IMG/VR virus record: IMGVR_UViG_3300009165_000001
Coordinates: 1 to 47,455 of that record
Direction: 5' to 3' (one strand)
DNA: 47,455 nt
Source: a virus
Shown here: one piece after another, positions 8,443-16,839 of the stretch
Numbering within the stretch: the first letter of the stretch is position 1
Layout: the number at the start of each line of letters is the position of its first letter
Translations under genes and position numbers: made by a program
The notes under the pieces: model-generated
What the model saw: the letters and a program-made list of their open reading frames with translations, nothing else
The model's database searches: none
Told to the model about the DNA's origin: nothing

Positions 8443-9348
8443 CTAGATGTTCCCGAGGATGAAGCGCCGCCAGTTGGACCAGCCGAGCGCCATGCGGTAG
8501 CTGACGCCGTGGAAGGCCACCATGCCGTCGTTGTCGACCCAGGTGTTGCTCGTGATCTTGCGACGCTGCTTCGCCTTGACCCCATCGTCCGCGTTGGTCA
8601 GACCGCCCCAGAAGTCGGTGTTGACCGCGTCGAACCACTTGACCGGGATCTTCTTGAGCCCGTAGTCCTTGACGACGTTCAGGTCGTTGTACTCGGTGCC
8701 GGGCCGCTTGTCGCTGCCCGTGATGACGTTCCACATGTCCAGCTGGACGTCGGGGAACGTGATGGCTTCCAGCTCGAGCGAGTCGATGAGACCGTTCGGG
8801 CCGGGCATCAGGACTGCCATGTTGCGCATGAGCATCAGAGCCTGCGGGCTCGGGGTCATGCCGGTACCCGCGTTCAGGTAGTTGCTCGCGGCGGCGCCGC
8901 CGGGCAGCGCGTGGGAGGTGCTGGCCAGGACGACGTTGTCGTAGCCGCCGGTATCCGCCGTGCAACGCAGGAACAGGGTCGCCACGTCGATGTCCTGCGT
9001 CTTGTAGGCCGAGGCCATCAGGCGCTTGGACAGGCTCATGGTGTCCTTGTACTTGTTGTCCTCAAGCGCTTCCTCCGTGATGGGCACCTTCTTGGCCATC
9101 GTCCGGGGGATGTAGCGCTTGATGCCGCCGAGACGGACATCGTCGGTCGCCATCGCGGCGCCCTCTTCCTTCTCGACGAGCAGCGTGGTGCCGGCGACCT
9201 CCAGGTCATCCTCGTAGCCTTCGTCCATGGACTCCAGCTTGACGAGCTTGCCGCCGCCGATGCAGACCTGCGCCTTTTCCAGGCTCTCCGTGGTGATCCC
9301 GGAGATGGTCTTCTTCATGAGCTTCCAGAGTGGGTTACTTGTGATCAT
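8443..9348 (-). CDS. Major capsid protein
   Basis: A 301-aa protein with no signal or membrane segment. It has an early charged N-terminal helix region (residues 1-30), then an acidic, HK97-like pattern with mixed alpha/beta stretches and a conserved-looking C-terminus ending in GWSNWRRFILGNI. It is preceded in the operon by scaffold and decoration-like genes and has a strong ribosome site (GGAAGGAG). Position between scaffold and tail-hub genes and its length fit a major head protein of HK97 fold. A promoter inside an inverted repeat lies 1.2 kb upstream and could raise its expression. Confidence 0.85.
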   Translation of the reverse strand: MITSNPLWKLMKKTISGITTESLEKAQVCIGGGKLVKLESMDEGYEDDLEVAGTTLLVEKEEGAAMATDDVRLGGIKRYIPRTMAKKVPITEEALEDNKYKDTMSLSKRLMASAYKTQDIDVATLFLRCTADTGGYDNVVLASTSHALPGGAAASNYLNAGTGMTPSPQALMLMRNMAVLMPGPNGLIDSLELEAITFPDVQLDMWNVITGSDKRPGTEYNDLNVVKDYGLKKIPVKWFDAVNTDFWGGLTNADDGVKAKQRRKITSNTWVDNDGMVAFHGVSYRMALGWSNWRRFILGNI

Positions 9349-9361
9349 GGTCGGCTCCTTC

Positions 9362-10015
9362 CTACATCAGCTCGTCGACTTCCGACGCATTGACCTCGAA
9401 CCAGCCCTTCCAGCGAGCGACCGCCGGATTGTTCGCTGCCCCATTCTGGCAGTAGCGCGGAACCTCGCGCAGGATGAATTGCCCCTGGTCGGTGAGACCG
9501 GTGCTCGTGTCGATGAGCACGTTGGAGTAGCCCCCGGCGCTCGTGCTGCCGGCGGACCAGATGATGTCGAAGCCGAGACCGACGAGCAGCTGGGCCGCGG
9601 CCCAGTCCGTGGTCGCTTCGTCCATGTCGAACTCGACGATCTGCCCGAGCAGGGGGATGCCGAGCACGATGCTGGCACTGGGGTTGTTCGGCGCCGCGTC
9701 GCCCGTGAAGGTCAGCGACGAGGACGATGGCAGATAGTTACCCTTGCGCATGATGCTGTCGCCGGGGTCCAGATACTGCTTCGCCGACACCATGAGGTGC
9801 GACGGGCTGCCCGCCGTCGCCTCGGAGCCGGGGCAATACTTGACCGTTCCGTCGTTCACGCGGGCAAGGACGTCGCCCGGGAACAGCTTCGTCGCGTATC
9901 CGCTCGCCACGACCAGCCCCTCGATGGGCGGGCCGCCGAGGCCGGATTGGACGCGAGACTTGATCCATCTTCCGCCGGCTCGCTTCGGCTGGATGAGTAC
10001 GTTGGAATTGGCCAT
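9362..10015 (-). CDS. Capsid decoration/stabilisation-type protein
   Basis: A 217-aa beta-rich protein starting MANSNVLIQP, rich in Gly, Ser and Ala. It includes a segment resembling small head-decoration proteins (PGDVLARVNDGTV, near residues 47-60). It lies immediately upstream of the major capsid gene and downstream of the scaffold gene, with a short leader carrying an AAGGAGTCACC ribosome site. Binding to the capsid surface is inferred from position and composition. No enzymatic motif is visible. Confidence 0.65.
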   Translation of the reverse strand: MANSNVLIQPKRAGGRWIKSRVQSGLGGPPIEGLVVASGYATKLFPGDVLARVNDGTVKYCPGSEATAGSPSHLMVSAKQYLDPGDSIMRKGNYLPSSSSLTFTGDAAPNNPSASIVLGIPLLGQIVEFDMDEATTDWAAAQLLVGLGFDIIWSAGSTSAGGYSNVLIDTSTGLTDQGQFILREVPRYCQNGAANNPAVARWKGWFEVNASEVDELM

Positions 10016-10024
10016 GGTGACTCC

Positions 10025-10417
10025 TTACTCGGCGCCCTTCCAGTCCTGAAGACCGGGGAGCCCGTCGATGCCGCCCTTGCCGCGGCTCCTGGCTTGGCGC
10101 GCGCTTGCCAATCCCAGCCTGTCCGCCTGGAAAGCCTCGTACTCGGCCAGGTCGAACCAGATCAGGACCTGACCTTGGAAGGTCACGGATCCATCGGCTT
10201 CGACCTTGCCGCCGTTCACCCGCTCCTTGTCGCCGTCCTTGGACCCGTTCACCTTCGACCAGCCCTGGTCGAGCTTCATCGGCAAGCCGTGAATCTCGTC
10301 GGCCGGGTTGGCGAGCTTGTAGACGCGATCGGGACGCTGGTTGCGGACTTGGCCCACCTCGACCGTCATCAGACGGCGCTTCGGCGGGTCGGCTCTCTTG
10401 GCAGTTGCTTCTGGCAT
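10025..10417 (-). CDS. Head-module protein of unknown function (130 aa)
   Basis: This protein begins with a basic, Ala/Pro-rich 15-residue tail. A central domain contains RPDRVYKLANPADEIHGLP and a later FQGQVLIWFDLAEYEAFQADR helix. The C-terminal 30 residues are basic and Gly-rich. The start carries the recurring AAGGAGTGAGC ribosome-site cassette. It is the first gene after the promoter and inverted repeat at 10555-10593. I do not recognise its family; its place between scaffold and decoration-like genes suggests a head component. Confidence 0.7.
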   Translation of the reverse strand: MPEATAKRADPPKRRLMTVEVGQVRNQRPDRVYKLANPADEIHGLPMKLDQGWSKVNGSKDGDKERVNGGKVEADGSVTFQGQVLIWFDLAEYEAFQADRLGLASARQARSRGKGGIDGLPGLQDWKGAE

Positions 10418-10554
10418 GGCGCGCTCACTCCTTCTCGCGGGTGAGCGCCCTGCCGCCGCCAGTCGTCACGAGCGCCGCTGGGAGGTTGGGCCGTCCTGCC
10501 TCTGGCTTCGTTCCCGCTCCGCCGGCAGGTGCGGGGGAAAAAGCCCTTCAATTC
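10418..10554 (-). promoter_or_regulatory. Leader of the capsid sub-operon
   Basis: This non-coding stretch lies between the promoter candidate and the 130-aa head gene. It is GC-rich, has a pyrimidine-rich CTTTTTCCCCC run on the minus strand and ends in an AAGGAGTGAGC ribosome site. No open frame of credible composition is present. It probably serves as a 5' untranslated leader for the capsid genes. Confidence 0.45.
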
Positions 10555-10582
10555 ACTGTACGCTGGGCCGCCAAAATGTCAA
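10555..10582 (-). promoter_or_regulatory. Sigma-70-like promoter for the capsid sub-operon
   Basis: On the minus strand a perfect -35 box TTGACA (10582-10577) is followed by a 16-base spacer and TACAGT (10560-10555; four of six consensus bases). It faces the decoration and capsid genes and lies just downstream of the scaffold stop. The -35 box sits in the loop of an 11-bp inverted repeat. Both boxes are read directly; activity is inferred. Confidence 0.55.
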
Positions 10583-10593
10583 GCGGCCCAGCG
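10561..10593. repeat. 11-bp perfect inverted repeat around the -35 box
   Basis: CGCTGGGCCGC at 10561-10571 is exactly complementary to GCGGCCCAGCG at 10583-10593, with an 11-base loop containing the -35 box. It could be an operator for a dimeric regulator, an RNA processing or attenuation hairpin after the scaffold gene, or both. No uridine run follows, so it is not a canonical intrinsic terminator. Confidence 0.85.
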
Positions 10594-10599
10594 CTTCGG

Positions 10600-11562
10600 T
10601 CACATGGCTGGGTTGTCGCGGAAGTAGTTCGGGTCGTCCTTGAGCATCATCCTGGCCCACTCCGCCGCTGCCTTCTCGGAAGGCACCCCGGAAGCGTCGG
10701 CCCATTCCCGGGCCATGTGCATCTCGACCTTGCCCAAGGGGCGCGAGAACGGGCCGCCGCCGGCGCCGTTGCCGCCAGGGGCCGCGGCCGCGAACCGGCC
10801 GCGCTGGGCGTCCGTGGGCGCGGGGGCGCGAACGTTGCGCAGGCCAAGCTCGACCCCGGCGCGCAGAATGGCGTCCCGGTGGACGGAAGCCGGGTTGACG
10901 ACCCGCCGCTCGCGCCGTGCCTTGACCAGCTCGGCCTGGGCGTAGCTCTGGGCCAGCGAGCGCGCGTCGGGGTCGGACAGCACGTCCGAGAACTCCTGCC
11001 GGATCATCGTCATTTCGATGGGCTCGGCCTGGCCGGAGCCACGGACCTTCTCCAGCTCGGGACTCATGGTCTTGGAGGCTACGATCTTCTGCTTCTTGAA
11101 CTCGGCCCTGCGCCACTCGCCCATGATGCGGGTCTGCTCTTCCTGACTCCGGGCGGACTGCATGAGCTGGCTCAGCTCGACCTGGCGGTCGGTCAGTTTC
11201 TGCCACTCGGGATCCACCTCGTCCGGGTCTTCCTGGCGCTGCTGCTGCGTGGAAGCCTGTCCCCCGCTTCCGACGCGGGCCGAGAGAGTCTCCACGGTGC
11301 GCTGAAGGGCCGCGATGGTCTCGTTCGTCTGCCGGCGCTCGGCCTCGCGCTCGCGGCGGCGCTCCTCGTCGCGTTCGCGGCGCCGCTCGGCGCGGGTCTT
11401 CCCCGATCCCTCGACGACGGTCTTGCCGCCCTCTTCGCGGGTCTGGACGTCCGGCGCTTCATCATCGCCGCCCTCGTCTCCGTCGTCGGCGTCCCGCGCG
11501 GTCGCGCTCGAGACCTTGGGTTCCTTCGGCTCTGCTACTTGGTCCTCTCGGTTCTTTGTCAT
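10600..11562 (-). CDS. Scaffolding protein
   Basis: A 320-aa, highly charged protein. Residues 1-60 are acidic and disordered, residues 60-85 are an Arg/Glu-rich helix, residues 85-100 form a coiled-coil (IAALQRTVETLSARV), and the middle and C-terminal parts are helical. There is no membrane or catalytic motif. This composition, and the position between portal and capsid genes, is typical of internal scaffolds that shape the procapsid. The ATG at 11562 follows the AAGGAGTGAGCC ribosome-site cassette. The gene ends just before the inverted repeat with the capsid promoter. Confidence 0.82.
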   Translation of the reverse strand: MTKNREDQVAEPKEPKVSSATARDADDGDEGGDDEAPDVQTREEGGKTVVEGSGKTRAERRRERDEERRREREAERRQTNETIAALQRTVETLSARVGSGGQASTQQQRQEDPDEVDPEWQKLTDRQVELSQLMQSARSQEEQTRIMGEWRRAEFKKQKIVASKTMSPELEKVRGSGQAEPIEMTMIRQEFSDVLSDPDARSLAQSYAQAELVKARRERRVVNPASVHRDAILRAGVELGLRNVRAPAPTDAQRGRFAAAAPGGNGAGGGPFSRPLGKVEMHMAREWADASGVPSEKAAAEWARMMLKDDPNYFRDNPAM

Positions 11563-11573
11563 GGCTCACTCCT

Positions 11574-12122
11574 TCAGATTTCGTCGGGCGAATGGGTAGG
11601 CTCGGTCCTGGGATAGTCCATGCTGGACGCCACGTCCTGCATGATGAACTGGTTGCTCCGCTGGTTGAACACGACTTGCATCTCGGGCTTGCCGGTGATG
11701 TTTCCCTTCTCGTCGTTCGGGGGCGTCAACCTGCCGAGCACGTCCTCGCTCAGGATGATGTCGCCCACGTTCATGAACGAGAACTCGTCGTCTTGCCCGC
11801 TCCGCTGCTTGACCACGAACCGGAACGGCACATGTGGCGCGAACCAGATGAGCTCGCCGAGCTCCATGCCCTGGGCCCGCATGATGTCCATGGCGCGCAG
11901 ACCGGCGCTGACGATGATGCCGCGGGGGCACCTGGAGACGTCGACCCCGACCCTGGTCTCCGGCTTCACGAGCTTCTTGCCGTCGCCGATGTCGATCTCG
12001 TCGCTCGCCGTGCTGGCCTCCGGGATCTTGAAGATGAGCACGCGCTCGTAGAGGGCCTGGCCGGGCCACGCCGGTATCTTGAACTCGTGGACCCGCCTCG
12101 TCAGTCGCTCAAGACCGCGCAT
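11574..12122 (-). CDS. Head-module protein of unknown function, beta-rich (182 aa)
   Basis: The protein has a short basic N-terminus, then alternating beta strands with motifs such as LYERVLIFKIPEA, GVDVSRCPRGIIVSAGL and FMNVGDIILSED. The overall look, a compact beta domain with a mobile segment, is faintly reminiscent of GroES-type co-chaperonins, but key GroES motifs are not clear, so I do not assign that. It overlaps the upstream 92-aa gene by 14 bases and lies between portal and scaffold, which suggests a capsid-assembly or head-completion role. Confidence 0.7.
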   Translation of the reverse strand: MRGLERLTRRVHEFKIPAWPGQALYERVLIFKIPEASTASDEIDIGDGKKLVKPETRVGVDVSRCPRGIIVSAGLRAMDIMRAQGMELGELIWFAPHVPFRFVVKQRSGQDDEFSFMNVGDIILSEDVLGRLTPPNDEKGNITGKPEMQVVFNQRSNQFIMQDVASSMDYPRTEPTHSPDEI

Positions 12123-12387
12123 ACTTCTCCCCCTCGGCGATGAGCGCCTTCACGTTGTCGATGGCCATCAGGGAGGCGCCGCGGGCGAGGGCCAGCTTGT
12201 CGAGCAGGACGCTGTCGATGCCACCGGTGGCGGCGCTGATGGCCGTGTTCTCCAGCTGACGGACGTGCTCCTCTCGGCGCTTCGCGAGGATGTCGCGGAA
12301 GCGGATGAAGAACTCGCTCGCAAGGACGAGTTGCACGTCGCCCTTGTCGAGCCCATCGAATGGATTCGGCGCTTGTTCGATTTTCAT
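12109..12387 (-). CDS. Small helical protein in head module (92 aa)
   Basis: It starts MKIEQAPNPF and is predicted mostly helical (ASEFFIRFRDILAKRREEHVRQ), with no membrane segment or motif. The start has a clear AAGGAGTGAGCC ribosome site. Its last codons overlap the 182-aa gene, implying coupled translation. It directly follows the portal gene. The function is unknown; a head assembly accessory protein is the most economical reading. Confidence 0.7.
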   Translation of the reverse strand: MKIEQAPNPFDGLDKGDVQLVLASEFFIRFRDILAKRREEHVRQLENTAISAATGGIDSVLLDKLALARGASLMAIDNVKALIAEGEKYARS

Positions 12388-12403
12388 GGCTCACTCCTTC
12401 TGG

Positions 12404-14698
12404 TCAGTGTACCGCGGCCGGCGCCGCTTGTGGGGGAACTCCTGCTGGGACGTGCGTCCGCGGAGGCGCTGCCCCGGGGGTGCCCGTCGGCTGCCCCGTG
12501 GGGATGGTCGGGTGCGGGGCTGGGCCGCCGGGTCCTGCTGGCGGGCCGCCCGGTGCTCCACCGGCCGCCGCGGCCATGGCCTGGGCCTGCTGCTGGGCCA
12601 TCATCCGCTGCGCAATCTCGGCCTCGCCCGGGATCATCGCGGCAATCTCATGAGCCCCGCGCACCACCAGGCAGTCGCGCATGATGGCAGCGTACACGGG
12701 GCCGAGCTGCGGACCGAGGATGATCTGGGAGAGCTGCGGCGGAATCCCCTTGGTCATCATGCCCAGGATGTCGTCCTTCTCGGCCACCTTGGCGGCACGG
12801 CTGGTGAAAGTCAGGTCGGCGGTGAAGGTGATGTCCAGGTCGTCCTTGTACATGTCCCGCCCGACCGTGATGGCCTCCGGCTTGTTGGTCACCGGGTGCG
12901 GAACCGTGAGGTTCTGCGCGTCCGGGAGGAACTGGTACTGGAGCAAGGCCTCGTTCTTGGCAATCTGGGTCATCGCCAGCATGAAGTTGCCCGCCAGCAC
13001 CGTCAGTTGCTTGACGGCCTGCTCGACGCGGGTGGCCTGGCCTCGGAAGGTCTCGTCGCCCTCCCGCTCCCCGGAGAGCACGTCGGGGGCGCTCGACACG
13101 GCGTCCGCGGCGTCCGACTGCATCGCCACGCCGGTCATGAGCGACGGGTTTGGGCTCGGGATGGGCAGCTGGAAGATCCCCTTCCCGGTGCTCTCGATGG
13201 GTACGCCGTCCACGACGTTCAGCTTCCCTGGTTCCAGGCTGGTGGTGCCCGGGGGGAGCTTGCACTGGCTGTTGATGAAGGTGATCCCGCCGTTGGCCAT
13301 CGTGCCCTGGTCAATGATCTGGTTGAGCAGGATGTTCGCCGCCATGTTGTGCGGCTCGATGAGCTGGCCCACGCCGAGCCCATAGGAGCCGTCGGGGTTC
13401 TCGATGCATACCGCGTGCGAGAACGGCTCAATGACCTTCTGGCGGCACGGCCGCGGCTCGGCGCCGTCCTCCTGCATCCATTGGGGCTTGATGGGGGGCG
13501 CAGGGCGCTGCTGCTGGACCTGCTGGGCAATCATCTGTGCTTCCATCGGATCCACGTCGGGCTGCTGGATGCGCAGCAGGACCTGCTGCTCGCGCTCGAG
13601 CGCCGAGGTAAACCCCTGCATGGCCTGGTGATACTGCTCGTGCTCCATCATCTCACGGTCGAAGCGCAGTCGGTCGTCCGGGTCGTCGTAGAGCCGCGAG
13701 TACATGCCAAGGATGAGCTTCTTGTTCTTGGCCAGGAGCACCCGCATGGGCACTTCCTCGTCCTGACCGGGCAAGAGCACCCATCCGTGGTACTCCAGGC
13801 ACGTGTAGGGGGCGTCTCGGGTCACCGTCGTGCGGTCCACACCCTCATGGCGGTTGGCCTCGTCGAGGACGGGGTGGTCGATGTCGTCTTCATAGGTGCC
13901 CTTGTCGGCGAGCACCTTCTCAAGCTGCTCCTTCGCGATGAAGCCGCTCTTGGCCAGCTTCTTGAGGTCGCGCTTCCGGTAGTGGCGAATAACCACCTTC
14001 CAGGGCACGTCGCTCATGTCCGGCTCGACCGTCTTGGTCACGTACGGGTACACGAACTCCTCGGGGCTCAGGTGCTCGTGGACGTTCACCTCGCGCGTGG
14101 TGTCGCGCCAGGAGTAGAACACGCAGTCCCCATCGCGGAAGAACTCATGGAGGCCGCGCTGGATGTGCCGCGGGAACGCCGGGCACTTGCGGCGGAGCTG
14201 GCTGTTCATGTGCTTGGTGACGATTTCGGCCCGCTCCTCGGTCAGTCGGCTGTTTGCCTGGGCCGTGAGGATGGGGCGCCCCGAGCCGAAGATTTCCGCG
14301 AACGTGCGCGAGGTGAGGCGCAGGCAGCGCGACATCAGCAGCGGTACGTGCATGTTGGCGCAGTTCTTCCAGGGCTCGCTCTTCTCTTCGAGAGCCCCGA
14401 GCCAGAGCTTCATGCGAATGCGCCGCGGCTCCATCCACCCCTCGCGGGTCTCCATGCCTTCGCGGAAGTCCTCCAGGATGCCATCGGGGAGCGTCTCTTC
14501 GAGAAACTTCTTGAGCTTCTCGCCGCCCGGGGCCGCGGCCTGCGTGAGCAGGAACGGGAGCACGTTGACCACGTTGTCGGGGAGCTGGAGGCCAGGCTGG
14601 GCCGGGTTCTCGGTGGCGGCCGGCGTGGGCTGCTCGCCTTCGAGCTCGGGCTCCGGCGTCTTGGGCTCGTTTTCGAGGTCGTCGTCTTGGTCCTTCAT
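12404..14698 (-). CDS. Portal protein
   Basis: A 764-aa protein, near the 725 residues of the P22 portal and much longer than typical siphovirus portals. An acidic, Pro-rich N-terminal 45 residues is followed by a helical wing region and a core with several Trp/Tyr-rich strands. Residues 420-520 contain a stem-like region (LGVGQLIEPHNMAANILLNQIIDQ-type helix, shortened here). The C-terminal 60 residues are Ala/Gln/Pro-rich. It lies one small gene after terminase. The product forms the dodecameric DNA channel at the capsid vertex and the docking site for terminase and tail adaptor. Confidence 0.85.
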   Translation of the reverse strand: MKDQDDDLENEPKTPEPELEGEQPTPAATENPAQPGLQLPDNVVNVLPFLLTQAAAPGGEKLKKFLEETLPDGILEDFREGMETREGWMEPRRIRMKLWLGALEEKSEPWKNCANMHVPLLMSRCLRLTSRTFAEIFGSGRPILTAQANSRLTEERAEIVTKHMNSQLRRKCPAFPRHIQRGLHEFFRDGDCVFYSWRDTTREVNVHEHLSPEEFVYPYVTKTVEPDMSDVPWKVVIRHYRKRDLKKLAKSGFIAKEQLEKVLADKGTYEDDIDHPVLDEANRHEGVDRTTVTRDAPYTCLEYHGWVLLPGQDEEVPMRVLLAKNKKLILGMYSRLYDDPDDRLRFDREMMEHEQYHQAMQGFTSALEREQQVLLRIQQPDVDPMEAQMIAQQVQQQRPAPPIKPQWMQEDGAEPRPCRQKVIEPFSHAVCIENPDGSYGLGVGQLIEPHNMAANILLNQIIDQGTMANGGITFINSQCKLPPGTTSLEPGKLNVVDGVPIESTGKGIFQLPIPSPNPSLMTGVAMQSDAADAVSSAPDVLSGEREGDETFRGQATRVEQAVKQLTVLAGNFMLAMTQIAKNEALLQYQFLPDAQNLTVPHPVTNKPEAITVGRDMYKDDLDITFTADLTFTSRAAKVAEKDDILGMMTKGIPPQLSQIILGPQLGPVYAAIMRDCLVVRGAHEIAAMIPGEAEIAQRMMAQQQAQAMAAAAGGAPGGPPAGPGGPAPHPTIPTGQPTGTPGAAPPRTHVPAGVPPQAAPAAVH

Positions 14699-14958
14699 GT
14701 GTCGACCCTTCCATTTTCAACGTCTTCTGCGTTCTGGAGAAGGCGATAGGCGACCATCCTTGCTTGCTCTGGGGTCAAGCTGAGGCGGTCGCCGCTTCTC
14801 TCTGGATATTGCAGAGAAACGCAATTTCCTTCCCTGTCAGCTTTCACCTCGATCTCCTCGCCTCCCCCCTTCGGCTTGTCGCGGCCGAAGCCCAGATCTG
14901 TCGATGTGAACAGGATGACTCCTTCCGGTCCGACTACGAGCGTCCCGTTTGCTCTCAT
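14695..14958 (-). CDS. Small protein between terminase and portal (87 aa)
   Basis: I choose the ATG at 14958 because it overlaps the terminase stop as ATGA; a start at 14973 would overlap more. The protein begins MRANGTLVVGPEGVILFTS, a beta hairpin, and ends with a helix (LSLTPEQARMVAYRLLQNAED). Its stop overlaps the portal ATG. The function is unknown; conserved small genes are often found at this spot and can assist packaging. Confidence 0.75.
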   Translation of the reverse strand: MRANGTLVVGPEGVILFTSTDLGFGRDKPKGGGEEIEVKADREGNCVSLQYPERSGDRLSLTPEQARMVAYRLLQNAEDVENGRVDT

Positions 14959-16469
14959 GTTCCGTACCCCCATCGGCGCCCGCTTCGTACCAGGCGCGCT
15001 CGGTCAAGGTCGTTCAAGTCGCATTCGTCGGTGTGCTTCTTCGGCTGCTTGCCGGCGGCCCTGGTCCTGTACATGCAGGCGTACATGAGGTTATCGTACC
15101 AGTGGTCTTCGCCGCCGTCCTCGGGAACTTCTGGGTCGTTCTTGCTGGTGGGGAGCAGCGGAATGGTCCGGCGCAGCTCCGTGCAGGTCTCGAACACCTG
15201 AAGGCCCGGCTTGGCGTCGCCGGACTTCGGGATGTCCCGCATCCGTCTGACGACCTCGGCCGTGCCGGCGAAGCGGTTCTTGGTGCACGGGACCCAGTGC
15301 ACACCCTCGGCGGCCATCTTGTCCACAATACGCCATCCGCCGTCGATGTTGCCCCAGATCTGGTTGTCGGCCGGGCCCGTGATCTTGGAGCAGTTCCGCT
15401 TCTCGTCCCACAGGCCCATCTCCTTCTCGATGTTGCGAATGGAGATGGCCACGAGCTGGGAGTCCTTCCGCTTGCTCGGGTGGATCTTGTAGTTGAAGGT
15501 AACCTCCTTGAAGAAAACCAGGTCTCCGTCCTCGTTCACAGCCACCCAGTGCACCGGGCATGGGCTCTTGTAGCCCCAGTCCATCACGCGGAACTTCGGC
15601 CAGTGGTCCGGGATTGGGAACGGCTTCACCACGTGGACGCTCGGCTCCCACTCGTGCTCGAAGAACGCCCCCTCGATGACGTCCCAGTTGCAGAAAAGGC
15701 GCGCCTGCATGACCGCCTTCGAGTTGAGCCCGCGGAGGCGGTCTTCGTAGTCCCGAGAGAACCCTTTGTCCGGGTTGTCGGACAGATAGGCCGGGATGTA
15801 GATACGCGTCGTCTCGCCCACGGTTCCGTCGCTGCGAGTGTGTTGGGCCCGTAGTAGCCTGCGGCCGTCCCGGTGCGGATCCACGAACAGCCGCTTGACC
15901 CATGCCCCGTGCGCGGGCGCGTCCGGGTTGGTCGCCAGCCCGAAGCGCAACTTCCTCGCGAGGACGGGGTCTCCGGTACGTAGGCGCCCGTACAGGCCGT
16001 CGAACTGCGACAGGTGCAGGTTGACCGCCTCGTCCATGTAGATGGCGGTGTACTCGTTCGTGTCGTACTTGCGCCAGGAATCCTCGTGCTCGAGGTGGCC
16101 GAACTGGTAGCGGTACCCGCACGAGAACACGATAGTGTTGAGGCTGGCGACCCACCGCGAGCCCGGGTCCACCTTCGAGGCGATGTCCTTCACCTTGTCG
16201 ATGGTCTGGTCGAGCTGGGTCATGTTCTCGCGGACATGCAGCGCCCAGCCGGCCGACTTGAAGTCCTCACCGCGGGCGCGAGCTTGCAGGTAGCGCGTGT
16301 GCTCGCCTGGCTCCCCCCAGTGGTCGTAAAGCTGCGTGATGATTGGGTCCCAGCGCAGCCACCAGGTTTTGCCGCATCCTGCTGTGCCGCCGTAGAGAAT
16401 CTGGACCGCTCGACAGTCGTGCGCCTCCTGCTGTACGTCGGAAGGGGCGTATATGGCCTGCTCTGTCAC
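14955..16469 (-). CDS. terL: Terminase large subunit (TerL)
   Basis: The 504-aa product has a Walker A motif GGTAGCGKT at residues 27-35, Walker B AIYMDEA near 140 and a C-terminal nuclease domain with the first acidic residue in VMDWGYKSP and another in the GNIDGGW context. It pumps DNA into the prohead through the portal and cuts concatemers. The length matches P22-type TerL (about 500 aa), fitting headful packaging. A GTG at 16469 is the first sensible start; the open frame extends upstream, but that part overlaps the opposing lipoprotein gene and has unnatural composition. The start has a weak ribosome site. Confidence 0.9.
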   Translation of the reverse strand: MTEQAIYAPSDVQQEAHDCRAVQILYGGTAGCGKTWWLRWDPIITQLYDHWGEPGEHTRYLQARARGEDFKSAGWALHVRENMTQLDQTIDKVKDIASKVDPGSRWVASLNTIVFSCGYRYQFGHLEHEDSWRKYDTNEYTAIYMDEAVNLHLSQFDGLYGRLRTGDPVLARKLRFGLATNPDAPAHGAWVKRLFVDPHRDGRRLLRAQHTRSDGTVGETTRIYIPAYLSDNPDKGFSRDYEDRLRGLNSKAVMQARLFCNWDVIEGAFFEHEWEPSVHVVKPFPIPDHWPKFRVMDWGYKSPCPVHWVAVNEDGDLVFFKEVTFNYKIHPSKRKDSQLVAISIRNIEKEMGLWDEKRNCSKITGPADNQIWGNIDGGWRIVDKMAAEGVHWVPCTKNRFAGTAEVVRRMRDIPKSGDAKPGLQVFETCTELRRTIPLLPTSKNDPEVPEDGGEDHWYDNLMYACMYRTRAAGKQPKKHTDECDLNDLDRARLVRSGRRWGYGT

Positions 16470-16489
16470 TGCCGTGCTACCGTTGAGCC

Positions 16490-16834
16490 ATGAAAACGAC
16501 GATTCTCGCCCTGCTGGTTGCCGCGCTCGCGGCCTGCGACATGGAAGGCGCCGAGGGCGAGCGCACTTGGAACGACCGCTCGACGGTGCCCATCGTCGCC
16601 GGCCCGTCCAGCGCACAACCAAGCGCTGAGGCCGCGGACTGGACGAAGCTTGCGCCGATAACTCCGCCACCGCCCCCTCCAGCAACGTGCGCCGACGGTT
16701 ACGAGCGCCTGGCCTACGAGCCGCCGACCGTGTTGTTCTGCCGTCCGCTGCCTGGCACCGCCGAGAACGAAGACCCGTGCCTTGGCCTGCGCGTCGTTGT
16801 ACGCGGCGATGACGGTCTGGTCGCCTGCGAGTAG
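16490..16834 (+). CDS. Small lipoprotein, inverted in the late operon (114 aa)
   Basis: The frame starts MKTTILALLVAALAAC, a short lipoprotein signal with lipobox LAAC, so the mature protein would begin with Cys16 and be anchored to a membrane. A Pro run (PPPPPP) and four further Cys residues (in TCADGY, LFCRP, DPCLG, VACE) follow, suggesting two disulphides outside the cytoplasm. It is the only plus-strand gene between 1 and 22 kb and lies head-to-head with terminase and tail-to-tail with the glycosyltransferase. That isolation suggests a moron, for example for superinfection exclusion or host-surface change; this is inference. An o-spanin is possible from the Pro-rich stretch but less likely with so many Cys. 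Confidence 0.75.
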   Translation: MKTTILALLVAALAACDMEGAEGERTWNDRSTVPIVAGPSSAQPSAEAADWTKLAPITPPPPPPATCADGYERLAYEPPTVLFCRPLPGTAENEDPCLGLRVVVRGDDGLVACE

Positions 16835-16839
16835 GCGAG

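Noticed and set aside
12290-14749. An 819-codon plus-strand frame opposite the portal gene
   Set aside because: Antisense shadow of the portal: long runs of His, Leu, Gly and Val, and no plausible start.
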